From the NCBI GenBank assembly GCA_937995745.1, contig CALKIU010000062.1, positions 1-7,669 on the forward strand: DNA of 7,669 bases, in the 5' to 3' direction. The number at the start of each line of letters is the position of its first letter. Position 1 is the first letter of the stretch. Under the pieces are notes generated by a model that was given only the letters and a program-made list of their open reading frames with translations, was not told the DNA's origin and made no database searches. Position numbers and translations under genes: made by a program. Source of the stretch: an uncultured Bacillaceae bacterium. Lineage in GTDB: Bacteria > Bacillota > Bacilli > Bacillales > Cytobacillaceae. This document shows positions 1 to 5,829 of the stretch, in pieces.

Positions 1-68
1 ACATGCCCGGATTCCGGTCAAGCCGGTATAATTGGACATGCTCCGAACCCCGTTCAACCTGCCCCGCT

Positions 69-1127
69 TTAATTTACAACGAGCGCCCTTCTTCCCATGG
101 CGTTATAGACGGCAATGAATTGGTCTTTGGCGACCTTGACATGTTTTTTGCCGGCATCGCTGTCGTGAAAATACACGTGCCGGTCACTAACTCCCGTTAC
201 AAGCACGCAATGAAGAGGCGTCGGGGCGTAAATCAATTTTCCCGCCGGCGTCCGCCACGTCCGTTTTTCCGGCATCCGGTAGTGCAGGGTATACCAAACG
301 ATTACCGGTTTTCCTTTTTTGACATAATGTTCAATGGTACTGAATTCCTTTCCGTATAAAGGGATTCCCCCCGGCCTGTACCGGTCGAGAACCTTTTTGA
401 GGGGATTGGGGTTTATCGTCGTGCCCAATTTATACGGATTTCCCACATAGCCCACTTCCGGGTCCCCCCATTGGACGATGCGGCGGTTGTGATCCCTCTT
501 GAGCGGCGTCCGATCATACGGCATTTGCTCGGCCAAAGTCGTCTTGTCGACTTTGACCCCGTAATAGCGCAAAGCCATCGCCAAGGCCGTTACTTCGCAG
601 CCCGACGGCAGTTCCGGATACTGGCTGATGAGCGGCACATCCAATAAGTTCTTCCCCGGTCCCGACACAGGCAGCCCGAAGATCACAATCGGCAGCCGGT
701 TCAAATCGGCCAATGAAAATTTCCCTCCCGCGGCAAAGGCTGATGTTTCTTTCAAAAAAGATTCCCCTGTTTTCGCGAGGAATTTACTCCATGATATGTT
801 TTTATCTTTGAAAATTTCCTCTTTCTTCCTCTCCCTTTTCTCCTCCCGGTATTGATGATCATTATTTGGAAATTTTTCTAATCCCCTTTTCTCAATATTC
901 GCGGCTAATTGATAAGGAAAATTTCTCCCTTTCTCAACTTGTGCGCTTAATTGAGCGAAAATTTTTTCATCTGCCGGTTTCTCCCGCAACATCTTCCCGT
1001 CCGTTCCCGGTTCGGCCGTGCCCATTTTTTCTGCGCCAAAAGTATTTTTTTCCGCCGCAAAAGGCATAATAAAGGATATGAATGTCAGGAGAAGAAGCAT
1101 GAAAATGTCCGTTTTTTGCAAACGCAC
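69..1127 (-). CDS. Exported C39-family cysteine peptidase-like protein (YvpB-type)
   Basis: Predicted secreted or membrane-anchored papain-fold protein of about 352 residues from GTG at 1127. Residues about 8-25 form a hydrophobic signal or anchor segment (FMLLLLTFISFIMPFAA) after a short basic start. A charged Lys/Glu-rich linker (about 26-130) follows, and the C-terminal half is a Peptidase_C39_2-type domain. Its candidate catalytic residues are Cys177 in LPSGCEVTALAM, His306 in TPLHCVLVTG and Asp322 in YFHDSDAG. The reading frame is open further upstream, but that extension (MTTEPGHNLQQRRRP...) is Arg/Pro-rich and has no ribosome binding site. GTG 1127 is preceded by GGAGGGAGG at 9-base spacing and puts the signal peptide near the N-terminus. 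The family resembles the bacteriocin-leader-cleaving C39 domain, but there is no ABC transporter or bacteriocin here, so the substrate is unknown; a cell-envelope role is inference. It is transcribed divergently from ahpC. I see no clear promoter for it and no terminator in the 68 bases beyond its stop. Confidence 0.88.
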   Translation of the reverse strand: MRLQKTDIFMLLLLTFISFIMPFAAEKNTFGAEKMGTAEPGTDGKMLREKPADEKIFAQLSAQVEKGRNFPYQLAANIEKRGLEKFPNNDHQYREEKRERKKEEIFKDKNISWSKFLAKTGESFLKETSAFAAGGKFSLADLNRLPIVIFGLPVSGPGKNLLDVPLISQYPELPSGCEVTALAMALRYYGVKVDKTTLAEQMPYDRTPLKRDHNRRIVQWGDPEVGYVGNPYKLGTTINPNPLKKVLDRYRPGGIPLYGKEFSTIEHYVKKGKPVIVWYTLHYRMPEKRTWRTPAGKLIYAPTPLHCVLVTGVSDRHVYFHDSDAGKKHVKVAKDQFIAVYNAMGRRALVVN

Positions 1128-1136
1128 ATCTTTCAC

Positions 1137-1145
1137 CCTCCCTCC
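1137..1145 (-). promoter_or_regulatory. Ribosome binding site deciding the C39 peptidase start
   Basis: On the minus strand this reads GGAGGGAGG, an unusually G-rich doubled Shine-Dalgarno. It lies 9 bases before GTG 1127. Another in-frame GTG at 1136 directly abuts the motif and is too close. An ATG at 1128 is out of frame. This is the main reason for rejecting the longer open frame that begins near 1271. Confidence 0.75.
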
Positions 1146-1334
1146 GTCTATATTGTTTGCGGAAATTCCCCAACATTGTGCGCCATTTGTTGGCTGTCCG
1201 CAAATTGGGAGCCGTTCCGCCGGGCGGGGGCGGCGCCTTTGTTGCAAATTGTGACCGGGCTCCGTTGTCAAAGGTCTTTTGACCTACTTTTGACTGCAAC
1301 TTTTTTACCAATTTGTATAATTTTAGTTAATTTC

Positions 1335-1363
1335 TTGACAACAATTAAATCCTATATAATAAT
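1335..1363 (+). promoter_or_regulatory. Sigma-A promoter of ahpCF
   Basis: A perfect -35 TTGACA (1335-1340) is followed after 17 bases by AATAAT (1358-1363), a 5/6 match to the -10 consensus. TATAAT at 1355-1360 is a better hexamer, but its 14-base spacing is too short. Transcription would start near 1370, giving a leader of about 70 bases that contains the stem-loop at 1386-1412. The -10 overlaps the first PerR-like box, as expected for repression. Confidence 0.7.
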
Positions 1364-1371
1364 GATTATTG
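1357..1371 (+). promoter_or_regulatory. Candidate PerR box 1 over the ahpC -10
   Basis: The 15-mer TAATAATGATTATTG matches the 7-1-7 PerR consensus TTATAATnATTATAA at 11 of 14 positions. Its 13-base core AATAAT-G-ATTATT is a perfect inverted repeat. PerR is the Fur-family peroxide sensor known to repress ahpCF in Bacillus subtilis. The same core also fits a Fur box about equally well, so the assignment to PerR rests on gene context. The region is A/T-rich, which raises the chance of a random match. Confidence 0.6.
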
Positions 1372-1373
1372 TG

Positions 1374-1388
1374 TTGAAATTATTATAG
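1374..1388 (+). promoter_or_regulatory. Candidate PerR box 2, downstream of the promoter
   Basis: TTGAAATTATTATAG matches the PerR consensus at 11 of 14 positions, with a good right half (ATTATAG). It begins 17 bases after the start of box 1 and lies just past the predicted transcription start. It overlaps the first three bases of the leader stem-loop. It is weaker in symmetry than box 1 and could be a chance match in A/T-rich DNA. Confidence 0.4.
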
Positions 1389-1412
1389 TTGTTAGAAACT
1401 TCCTAACAACTA
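1386..1412 (+). promoter_or_regulatory. Perfect 10-bp stem-loop in the ahpC leader
   Basis: TAGTTGTTAG (1386-1395) and CTAACAACTA (1403-1412) are exact inverted repeats around a 7-base loop (AAACTTC). The element lies between the predicted transcription start and the ahpC Shine-Dalgarno (GGGAGG, 1428-1433). No U-run follows directly, so it is not a normal terminator. It could be an mRNA 5' stabiliser or a DNA operator for a dimeric regulator. The inverted repeat is plain in the sequence; its function is unknown. Confidence 0.6.
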
Positions 1413-1442
1413 ATAAAATAAATTTTTGGGAGGAATGAGACG

Positions 1443-2006
1443 ATGTCTCTTATTGGAAAAGAAGTATTACCGTTCAAAGCAATGGCTTACCGCAACGGAG
1501 AGTTCGTTGAAGTGACGGAGGAAGACTTCAAAGGCAAATGGAGCGTGGTTTGCTTCTATCCGGCAGACTTTACATTTGTTTGCCCGACCGAATTGGAGGA
1601 CCTCCAAGAGCAATACCCGAAATTGAAAGAACTCGGAGTGGAAGTATACTCTGTCTCAACAGATACCCACTACGTTCACAAAGCATGGCATGATACATCC
1701 GAAGCTATCAGCAAAATTACTTATACGATGATCGGCGACCCGGCACACGTTCTTTCCAGAAACTTTGAAGTGCTGAGAGAAGATGAAGGTGTGGCTGACC
1801 GCGCTACATTCATCATCGATCCGGACGGCGTTATCCAATTTGTTGAAATCAACGCAGACGGCATCGGACGCGACGCAAGCACGCTCATCGACAAAATCAA
1901 AGCTGCCCAATATGTGCGCAACAACCCCGGCGAAGTGTGCCCGGCCAAATGGAAAGAAGGCGAAAAAACACTGAAACCGAGCCTTGACCTTGTAGGTAAA
2001 ATTTAA
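1443..2006 (+). CDS. ahpC: Alkyl hydroperoxide reductase subunit C (2-Cys peroxiredoxin)
   Basis: Cytosolic typical 2-Cys peroxiredoxin that reduces H2O2, organic hydroperoxides and peroxynitrite, and is itself re-reduced by AhpF. The 187-residue length is the family norm. The active-site motif runs from Pro40 to Cys47 (YPADFTFVCPTE) with Thr44 and the peroxidatic Cys47. The conserved active-site Arg120 is in VADRATFIID. The resolving Cys166 is in EVCPAKW near the C-terminus, so both thiols needed for the intersubunit disulfide are present. The start is fixed by GGGAGG at 1428-1433, nine bases before the ATG. It is the first gene of a two-gene operon; the AhpF ribosome binding site overlaps its stop codon. 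PerR-like boxes at its promoter suggest peroxide induction. Nothing is truncated or unusual in the protein. Confidence 0.98.
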   Translation: MSLIGKEVLPFKAMAYRNGEFVEVTEEDFKGKWSVVCFYPADFTFVCPTELEDLQEQYPKLKELGVEVYSVSTDTHYVHKAWHDTSEAISKITYTMIGDPAHVLSRNFEVLREDEGVADRATFIIDPDGVIQFVEINADGIGRDASTLIDKIKAAQYVRNNPGEVCPAKWKEGEKTLKPSLDLVGKI

Positions 2007-2019
2007 GGAGCCGGAAAAA

Positions 2020-3555
2020 ATGGTGCTTGATCCAGAAATCAAAGAACAACTGTCACAATATTTACAACTGTTAGAAAACGATGTGCTTTTCAAGGTGCAT
2101 GCGGGAACTGACGAAACATCCCAAAAGATGCTCGATTTCTTAAATGAAATCGCCGAGATGTCTCCAAAATTGTCCGTAGAGCGCGCTGAACTGCCGAGAA
2201 AACCGAGTTTCAGCGTGAACCGTCCCGGAGAAGATACCGGCATTGTTTTTGCCGGCATCCCTCTGGGGCATGAGTTCACCTCTTTCGTGCTGGCCGTATT
2301 GCAAGTGAGCGGAAGACCGCCAAAAATTGACGACAGCTTGAAGGAACAAATCAAAGCCCTTAGCGGAAAATATCATTTTGAAACGTATGTCAGCCTGAGC
2401 TGCAACAACTGCCCTGAAGTTGTCCAAGCTTTAAACATCATGAGCGTGCTCAACCCGGGCATCAGCCACACGATGATTGACGGGGCAGTGTTTAAAGACG
2501 AGGTTGAAGAAAAAGACATTCTCGCCGTTCCGGCCGTTTATCTCAACGGCGAATTTTTCAGCAGCGGCAGACAAACGATTGAAGATATTCTCACAAAACT
2601 GGGCAGCGCTCCCGATGCAACGGAGCTTTCCAACAAGGAGCCGTTTGATGTGCTCGTCATCGGCGGAGGCCCCGCCGGAGCCAGTGCCGCCATTTATGCG
2701 GCGCGCAAAGGAATCCGCACGGGCATTGTCGTGGAACGTTTCGGCGGCCAAGTGAATGATACGCTGGCCATCGAAAACTTCATCAGCATCAAACGCACGG
2801 AAGGGCCGAAACTGGCTGCAAGCCTTGAAGAGCACGTAAGAGAATATAATATAGATATCATTAAATCCCTGCAAGCAAAGCGCCTTGAAAAGAAGGGCCA
2901 AATGATTGAAGTGGAGCTTGAAAACGGCGCTGTGCTGAAGAGCAAAACGGTCATTATCGCCACCGGTGCACGCTGGCGCAACATCGGGGTTCCGGGTGAA
3001 GCGGAGTTCAAGAATAAAGGCGTCGCCTATTGTCCGCACTGCGACGGACCGCTGTTTGAAGGAAAACACGTGGCAGTCATCGGCGGCGGAAACTCCGGAG
3101 TGGAAGCGGCGATTGATTTGGCCGGAATTGCCAAACATGTGACCGTTCTGGAGTTTTTGGAAGACTTGAAAGCCGACTCCGTGCTCCAGGAACGCCTGTA
3201 CAGTCTGCCGAACGTCACTGTTATTAAAAACGCGCAGACAACCGAAATTACCGGTACCAACAAAGTGACCGGGCTTACTTATAAAGACCGGGCAACGGGC
3301 GTGGAGCACCATATTGAACTCGATGGCGTCTTTGTCCAAATCGGGCTCGTGCCGAACACCGAATGGCTCGGTGATGCCGTCGAACGCAATAAATTCGGCG
3401 AAATCATCGTGGACAGCCGCGGGGCAACTTCCCTGCCCGGAGTATTTGCCGCAGGAGACTGTACAAACAGCCCGTACAAACAAATCATCATTTCCATGGG
3501 TTCCGGCGCCACAGCCGCCCTTGGAGCATTCGATTACTTAATTCGCAACCAGTGA
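2020..3555 (+). CDS. ahpF: Alkyl hydroperoxide reductase subunit F, NADH-dependent flavoprotein
   Basis: FAD-containing disulfide reductase that carries electrons from NADH to AhpC. At 511 residues it is full length. The N-terminal region (about 1-195) is the tandem thioredoxin-fold domain with redox centre Cys128-Asn-Asn-Cys131, which directly reduces AhpC. A thioredoxin-reductase-like part follows: FAD-binding VLVIGGGPAGASAA (about 211-224), active-site CPHC (Cys338, Cys341), NADH-binding VAVIGGGNSGVEAA (351-364), and the C-terminal FAD motif GVFAAGDCTNSPYKQ (474-488). The N-terminal CxxC domain separates it from ordinary thioredoxin reductase. AAGGAG at 2005-2010 overlaps the ahpC stop and lies nine bases before the ATG, so it is co-transcribed with ahpC. 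An intrinsic terminator starts one base after its stop codon. Confidence 0.98.
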   Translation: MVLDPEIKEQLSQYLQLLENDVLFKVHAGTDETSQKMLDFLNEIAEMSPKLSVERAELPRKPSFSVNRPGEDTGIVFAGIPLGHEFTSFVLAVLQVSGRPPKIDDSLKEQIKALSGKYHFETYVSLSCNNCPEVVQALNIMSVLNPGISHTMIDGAVFKDEVEEKDILAVPAVYLNGEFFSSGRQTIEDILTKLGSAPDATELSNKEPFDVLVIGGGPAGASAAIYAARKGIRTGIVVERFGGQVNDTLAIENFISIKRTEGPKLAASLEEHVREYNIDIIKSLQAKRLEKKGQMIEVELENGAVLKSKTVIIATGARWRNIGVPGEAEFKNKGVAYCPHCDGPLFEGKHVAVIGGGNSGVEAAIDLAGIAKHVTVLEFLEDLKADSVLQERLYSLPNVTVIKNAQTTEITGTNKVTGLTYKDRATGVEHHIELDGVFVQIGLVPNTEWLGDAVERNKFGEIIVDSRGATSLPGVFAAGDCTNSPYKQIIISMGSGATAALGAFDYLIRNQ

Positions 3556-3590
3556 GAAAAAGAAAGAATACAACCCATTCTTTCTTTTTC
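3556..3590 (+). terminator. Intrinsic terminator of ahpCF
   Basis: GAAAAAGAAAGAAT (3556-3569) and ATTCTTTCTTTTTC (3577-3590) form a perfect 14-bp stem around a 7-base loop. It begins immediately after the ahpF stop codon. The U-rich tract is built into the descending arm instead of following it, so the stem is A/U-rich. It could work in both directions. Confidence 0.72.
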
Positions 3591-3636
3591 ATATAAATTA
3601 CCAAGTACTCCTTAAAAATTTCACATGACTCCTTAC

Positions 3637-3672
3637 AGAAAAGCCGCGCTATGCGGCTTTTCTCCTTTTTTG
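3637..3672 (+). terminator. Second terminator hairpin downstream of ahpF
   Basis: AGAAAAGCCGC (3637-3647) and GCGGCTTTTCT (3653-3663) form a perfect 11-bp stem with a 5-base loop. Two C residues and a run of seven T follow (3666-3672). This is a stronger, GC-cored intrinsic terminator than the one directly after ahpF. With no gene between them, it acts as a back-up or is left over from a lost gene. Confidence 0.75.
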
Positions 3673-3798
3673 GAACAGGCGGAAAAAATTTCGGGCCGCT
3701 CCTCCGTTTGGCGCCAATGTTCCATTGGGTTGCTGCCAGCCCCGGCGGAAAGCGGGGCCCGTTTATGCAAAATGAACGGGAAAAATCGGGGGGCTTCG

Positions 3799-3828
3799 AA
3801 AAAACGCCGGCCACTGGCTCGTTTTTTT
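3799..3828. terminator. Possible bidirectional terminator
   Basis: AAAAAACG (3799-3806) is mirrored by CGTTTTTT (3820-3827), enclosing a GC-rich centre that can form a short GCC/GGC stem. T-runs follow on both strands (seven on plus, six on minus). It has the usual A-tract, hairpin, T-tract form of a bidirectional terminator, but the GC stem is short and not fully continuous. Confidence 0.4.
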
Positions 3829-3893
3829 AAAAAATAGGGCCCTCTGTTTGCAAAAATGGGCGGGAAATCAAACGGATTTTTCCATCATTTGTC

Positions 3894-3989
3894 TTCTATG
3901 CGTCTCATTTTCGGTTCTATGCGTCTGAACTAAAATTCTATGCGCCCAATTCGGAGTTCTATGCGTCTAAAAACCGGTTCTATGCGTCT
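3894..3989 (+). repeat. Five 12-bp direct repeats at exact 21-bp period
   Basis: The unit TTCTATGCGTCT starts at 3894, 3915, 3936, 3957 and 3978. Four copies are identical and the third ends in CCC instead of TCT. Each is separated by exactly 9 bases of non-conserved, A/T-leaning sequence, so the period is 21 bp, two helical turns. The last copy is followed by an inverted GACGCATA at 4002-4009. Because 21 is a multiple of three, frames stay open and give spurious seven-residue repeats (such as RRIE on the minus strand). I regard the array as non-coding. Its function is unknown; regularly phased binding sites for a DNA-binding protein or a dispersed genomic repeat are possible. Confidence 0.9.
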
Positions 3990-4009
3990 TTTGAATTTTC
4001 TGACGCATA
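3981..4009. repeat. Inverted repeat closing the 21-bp array
   Basis: TATGCGTC within the last repeat unit (3981-3988) is perfectly complementary to GACGCATA (4002-4009), with a 13-base A/T-rich loop. The 8-bp palindrome caps the array on its mqo side. A further partial unit, TGCGTC, occurs at 4013-4018. Confidence 0.65.
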
Positions 4010-4053
4010 ACCTGCGTCCCGTCCACCTGAAAAAGAACCGGGCGGACAAAAAT

Positions 4054-4088
4054 AAAAAAAGAAACTCCCCGCACAAACGAGAAGTTTC
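4054..4088 (-). terminator. Intrinsic terminator of mqo
   Basis: On the minus strand GAAACTTCTCG (4088-4078) pairs with CGGGGAGTTTC (4071-4061) across a 6-base loop. The stem is 11 bp with two G-U pairs, and a run of seven U (4060-4054) follows. It lies about 80 bases beyond the mqo stop and would end its transcript before the repeat array. Confidence 0.82.
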
Positions 4089-4168
4089 CCCCAATGATTT
4101 ATTTTTTCGGAACACGCGGAAAATGCCGATATGCAAATTGAATCACAAGCAATTTGCTGAAGGAATGT

Positions 4169-5689
4169 TCAGACTCCAACGCCGGCCAGTTCCATCTCTT
4201 TTGCCGTGTTCAGTCCCAAAATTTCGGCCGTCGAATATTCGACCTTGCGGAGAAGGTCCGGATTTTGCCTCAATGACAGTCCGTAAGAAGGCACCATTTC
4301 TTGAATTTTCGCCTTCCATTTTGCCAGATGCTGCGGGAAACATTTTTCGATGACCGTCAGCATCACATGAACCGCCGTGGACGCACCCGGAGAAGCGCCG
4401 AGCAATGCCGCCACCGAACCGTCGGAAGCATGGATCACTTCCGTACCGAATTTCAAAATTCCTTTCCCTTGTTCCGTATCCATGATCACTTGCACGCGCT
4501 GTCCCGCGACGATTAAATCCCAATCTTCGCTTTCAGCCAAAGGAACAAACTTGCGGAGCTCTTCCATGCGCTGTTCTTTTGTCAGCATGACTTGCTCAAT
4601 CAAATATTTTGTCAACGGGATGTTCTTCAAACCGGCGGCAATCATCGTCACCACGTTGTCCGGTCTCACGGACCGCAATAAATCGAAGTTTGAACCGGTT
4701 TTCAAGAACTTCGGCGAAAATCCGGCAAAAGGCCCGAACAGCAATGTCTTTTTATTGTTGATAAATCTCGTGTCCAAATGGGGAACGGACATCGGCGGAG
4801 CGCCGACTGCCGCTTTGCCGTACACTTTGGCGTGATGCCGTTCCACGACGTTCGGATTATTGCAAACCATGAACAGTCCGCTCACCGGGAATCCGCCAAT
4901 ATGCCTGCTTTCCGGAATGCCCGTCTTCTGCAGCAGATGGAGGCTTCCCCCTCCGGCACCGATGAATACAAATTTGGCCCTGTGGTATTCCACTTCACCG
5001 CTGGCCAGATTGATCACTCTCAATTCCCATTCACCGTCATCGGTGCGTTTGATGTCATCCACATAATGTTTATAGTAAACCTCTGCCCCTTGCATTTCCA
5101 AATGCCTGAACAACATGCGCGTCAAAGCGCCGAAGTTGACGTCTGTTCCCGTGTTGATGCGCGTTGCCGCAATCGGTTCCGTATCCGTCCGCCCCTCCAT
5201 CACGAGCGGCATCCATTCTTCCAGCACTTCCGGATCATCGGAAAACTCCATTCCTTCAAACATGGGAAGGTCCGAAAGCGCTTCAAAGCGTTTTCTTAAA
5301 AAGTTTACATTGTCCTCGCCGTGTACAAGGCTTATGTGTGGAAGCGGCCTTACAAAATCACGCGGATTTTTCAAGACATTCTTTTTGACCAGATAAGACC
5401 AAAATTGTCTTGATATGTGAAATTGTTCATTTATACGGACAGCTTTATTGATATCAACGGAACCGTCCGCCTGTTCCGGTGTGTAATTTAGTTCACAAAG
5501 TGCGGCATGCCCGGTCCCTGCGTTGTTCCATTCGTTCGAACTTTCTTCTCCCGGACCTGCCAATTTCTCAAACACTTTGATGCTCCAATCCGGTTCCAAT
5601 TCCTTCAGCAATGACCCCAATGTTGCACTCATGATTCCGGCGCCAATTAAAATGACATCGGAAGATTGACTGTTGCTCATTTCTACCAT
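4169..5689 (-). CDS. mqo: Malate:quinone oxidoreductase
   Basis: FAD-dependent, peripheral membrane enzyme that oxidises malate to oxaloacetate and passes electrons to the quinone pool (EC 5.4 type under 1.1.5), in the TCA cycle. From ATG 5689 it has 506 residues, near the usual 500. The N-terminal FAD-binding Rossmann motif is DVILIGAGIMSATLG (about 11-25). The family signature SNEWNNAGTGHAALCELNY lies at about 51-69. The C-terminal conserved stretch FGTEVIHASDGSVAALLGASPGAS runs from about 414 to 437. The frame stays open to 5746, but those extra 19 residues have no support. ATG 5689 has AAAGGG seven bases upstream; ATG 5680 (starting MSNSQSSD, more like relatives) is an alternative. It is a single-gene transcription unit with its own terminator. 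The upstream region has an extended -10 promoter and cre-like sites, suggesting carbon catabolite control. Confidence 0.97.
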   Translation of the reverse strand: MVEMSNSQSSDVILIGAGIMSATLGSLLKELEPDWSIKVFEKLAGPGEESSNEWNNAGTGHAALCELNYTPEQADGSVDINKAVRINEQFHISRQFWSYLVKKNVLKNPRDFVRPLPHISLVHGEDNVNFLRKRFEALSDLPMFEGMEFSDDPEVLEEWMPLVMEGRTDTEPIAATRINTGTDVNFGALTRMLFRHLEMQGAEVYYKHYVDDIKRTDDGEWELRVINLASGEVEYHRAKFVFIGAGGGSLHLLQKTGIPESRHIGGFPVSGLFMVCNNPNVVERHHAKVYGKAAVGAPPMSVPHLDTRFINNKKTLLFGPFAGFSPKFLKTGSNFDLLRSVRPDNVVTMIAAGLKNIPLTKYLIEQVMLTKEQRMEELRKFVPLAESEDWDLIVAGQRVQVIMDTEQGKGILKFGTEVIHASDGSVAALLGASPGASTAVHVMLTVIEKCFPQHLAKWKAKIQEMVPSYGLSLRQNPDLLRKVEYSTAEILGLNTAKEMELAGVGV

Positions 5690-5719
5690 CCCTATACCCT
5701 TTGTTTTCCTGTAAAAGAC

Positions 5720-5746
5720 AGCGCTATCATACGGAAGCGCTATCAT
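5720..5746 (-). promoter_or_regulatory. Tandem cre-like operator repeats in the mqo leader
   Basis: The 11-mer ATGATAGCGCT occurs twice as an exact direct repeat on the minus strand (5746-5736 and 5730-5720), 16 bases apart. Each copy extends into a 14-mer (TGATAGCGCTTCCG and TGATAGCGCTGTCT) matching the cre-type palindrome TGAAAGCGCTTTCA at 11 of 14 positions. Both lie downstream of the predicted start near 5768 and upstream of the mqo ribosome binding site, where bound CcpA would block elongation. The repeat is certain; CcpA as the ligand is inference. Confidence 0.5.
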
Positions 5747-5774
5747 TTAAATTGTTTACATCTTTGCAATGATT

Positions 5775-5783
5775 AGTATAACA
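5775..5783 (-). promoter_or_regulatory. Extended -10 promoter of mqo
   Basis: The minus strand reads TGTTATACT: TATACT (5780-5775) with the TGn extension directly before it. The corresponding -35 position (about 5803-5798) reads TTTAAT, a poor match, so the extended -10 would carry recognition. Transcription would start near 5768, giving a leader of about 79 bases. Confidence 0.55.
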
Positions 5784-5814
5784 CAAATATTAAAAATATT
5801 AAAATACTTACTAT

Positions 5815-5828
5815 TGTAAACGTTTTTA
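5815..5828. promoter_or_regulatory. cre-like site upstream of mqo
   Basis: TGTAAACGTTTTTA on the plus strand matches the CcpA consensus TGWAANCGNTNWCA at all but one position (T instead of C at position 13). It sits about 12 bp upstream of the mqo -35 region. It is the best single cre match in the window, and its position is compatible with CcpA acting on mqo. Confidence 0.5.
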
Positions 5829-5829
5829 A

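Noticed and set aside
1210..1236. GC-rich CGCCG/CGGCG hairpin upstream of the C39 peptidase
   Set aside because: Only a 5-bp stem in a skewed GC patch with no T-run; not enough to call a terminator or riboswitch.
1128..1271. N-terminal extension of the C39 peptidase frame to TTG 1271
   Set aside because: The added residues are Arg/Pro-rich, would precede the signal segment, and have no ribosome binding site; GTG 1127 has a strong one.
3488..3814. Minus-strand frame containing MKKKEWVVFFLFLTGCEL, which looks like a small lipoprotein start with a lipobox
   Set aside because: The hydrophobic run is simply the reverse reading of the ahpF terminator palindrome and the end of ahpF; the frame crosses two terminator hairpins and the nearest AAGGAG is too far from the ATG.
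3625..3837. Plus-strand 70-residue frame downstream of ahpF
   Set aside because: No ribosome binding site, passes through two terminator-like hairpins, and has a composition typical of non-coding DNA.
3894..3989. CRISPR array
   Set aside because: Units of 12 bp with 9-bp spacers are far too short for CRISPR, and no cas gene is present.
3930..4353. Frames across the 21-bp array giving RRIE or MRL peptide repeats
   Set aside because: The period is a multiple of three, so open frames and peptide repeats arise automatically. They lack ribosome binding sites and run into the mqo terminator or antisense to mqo.
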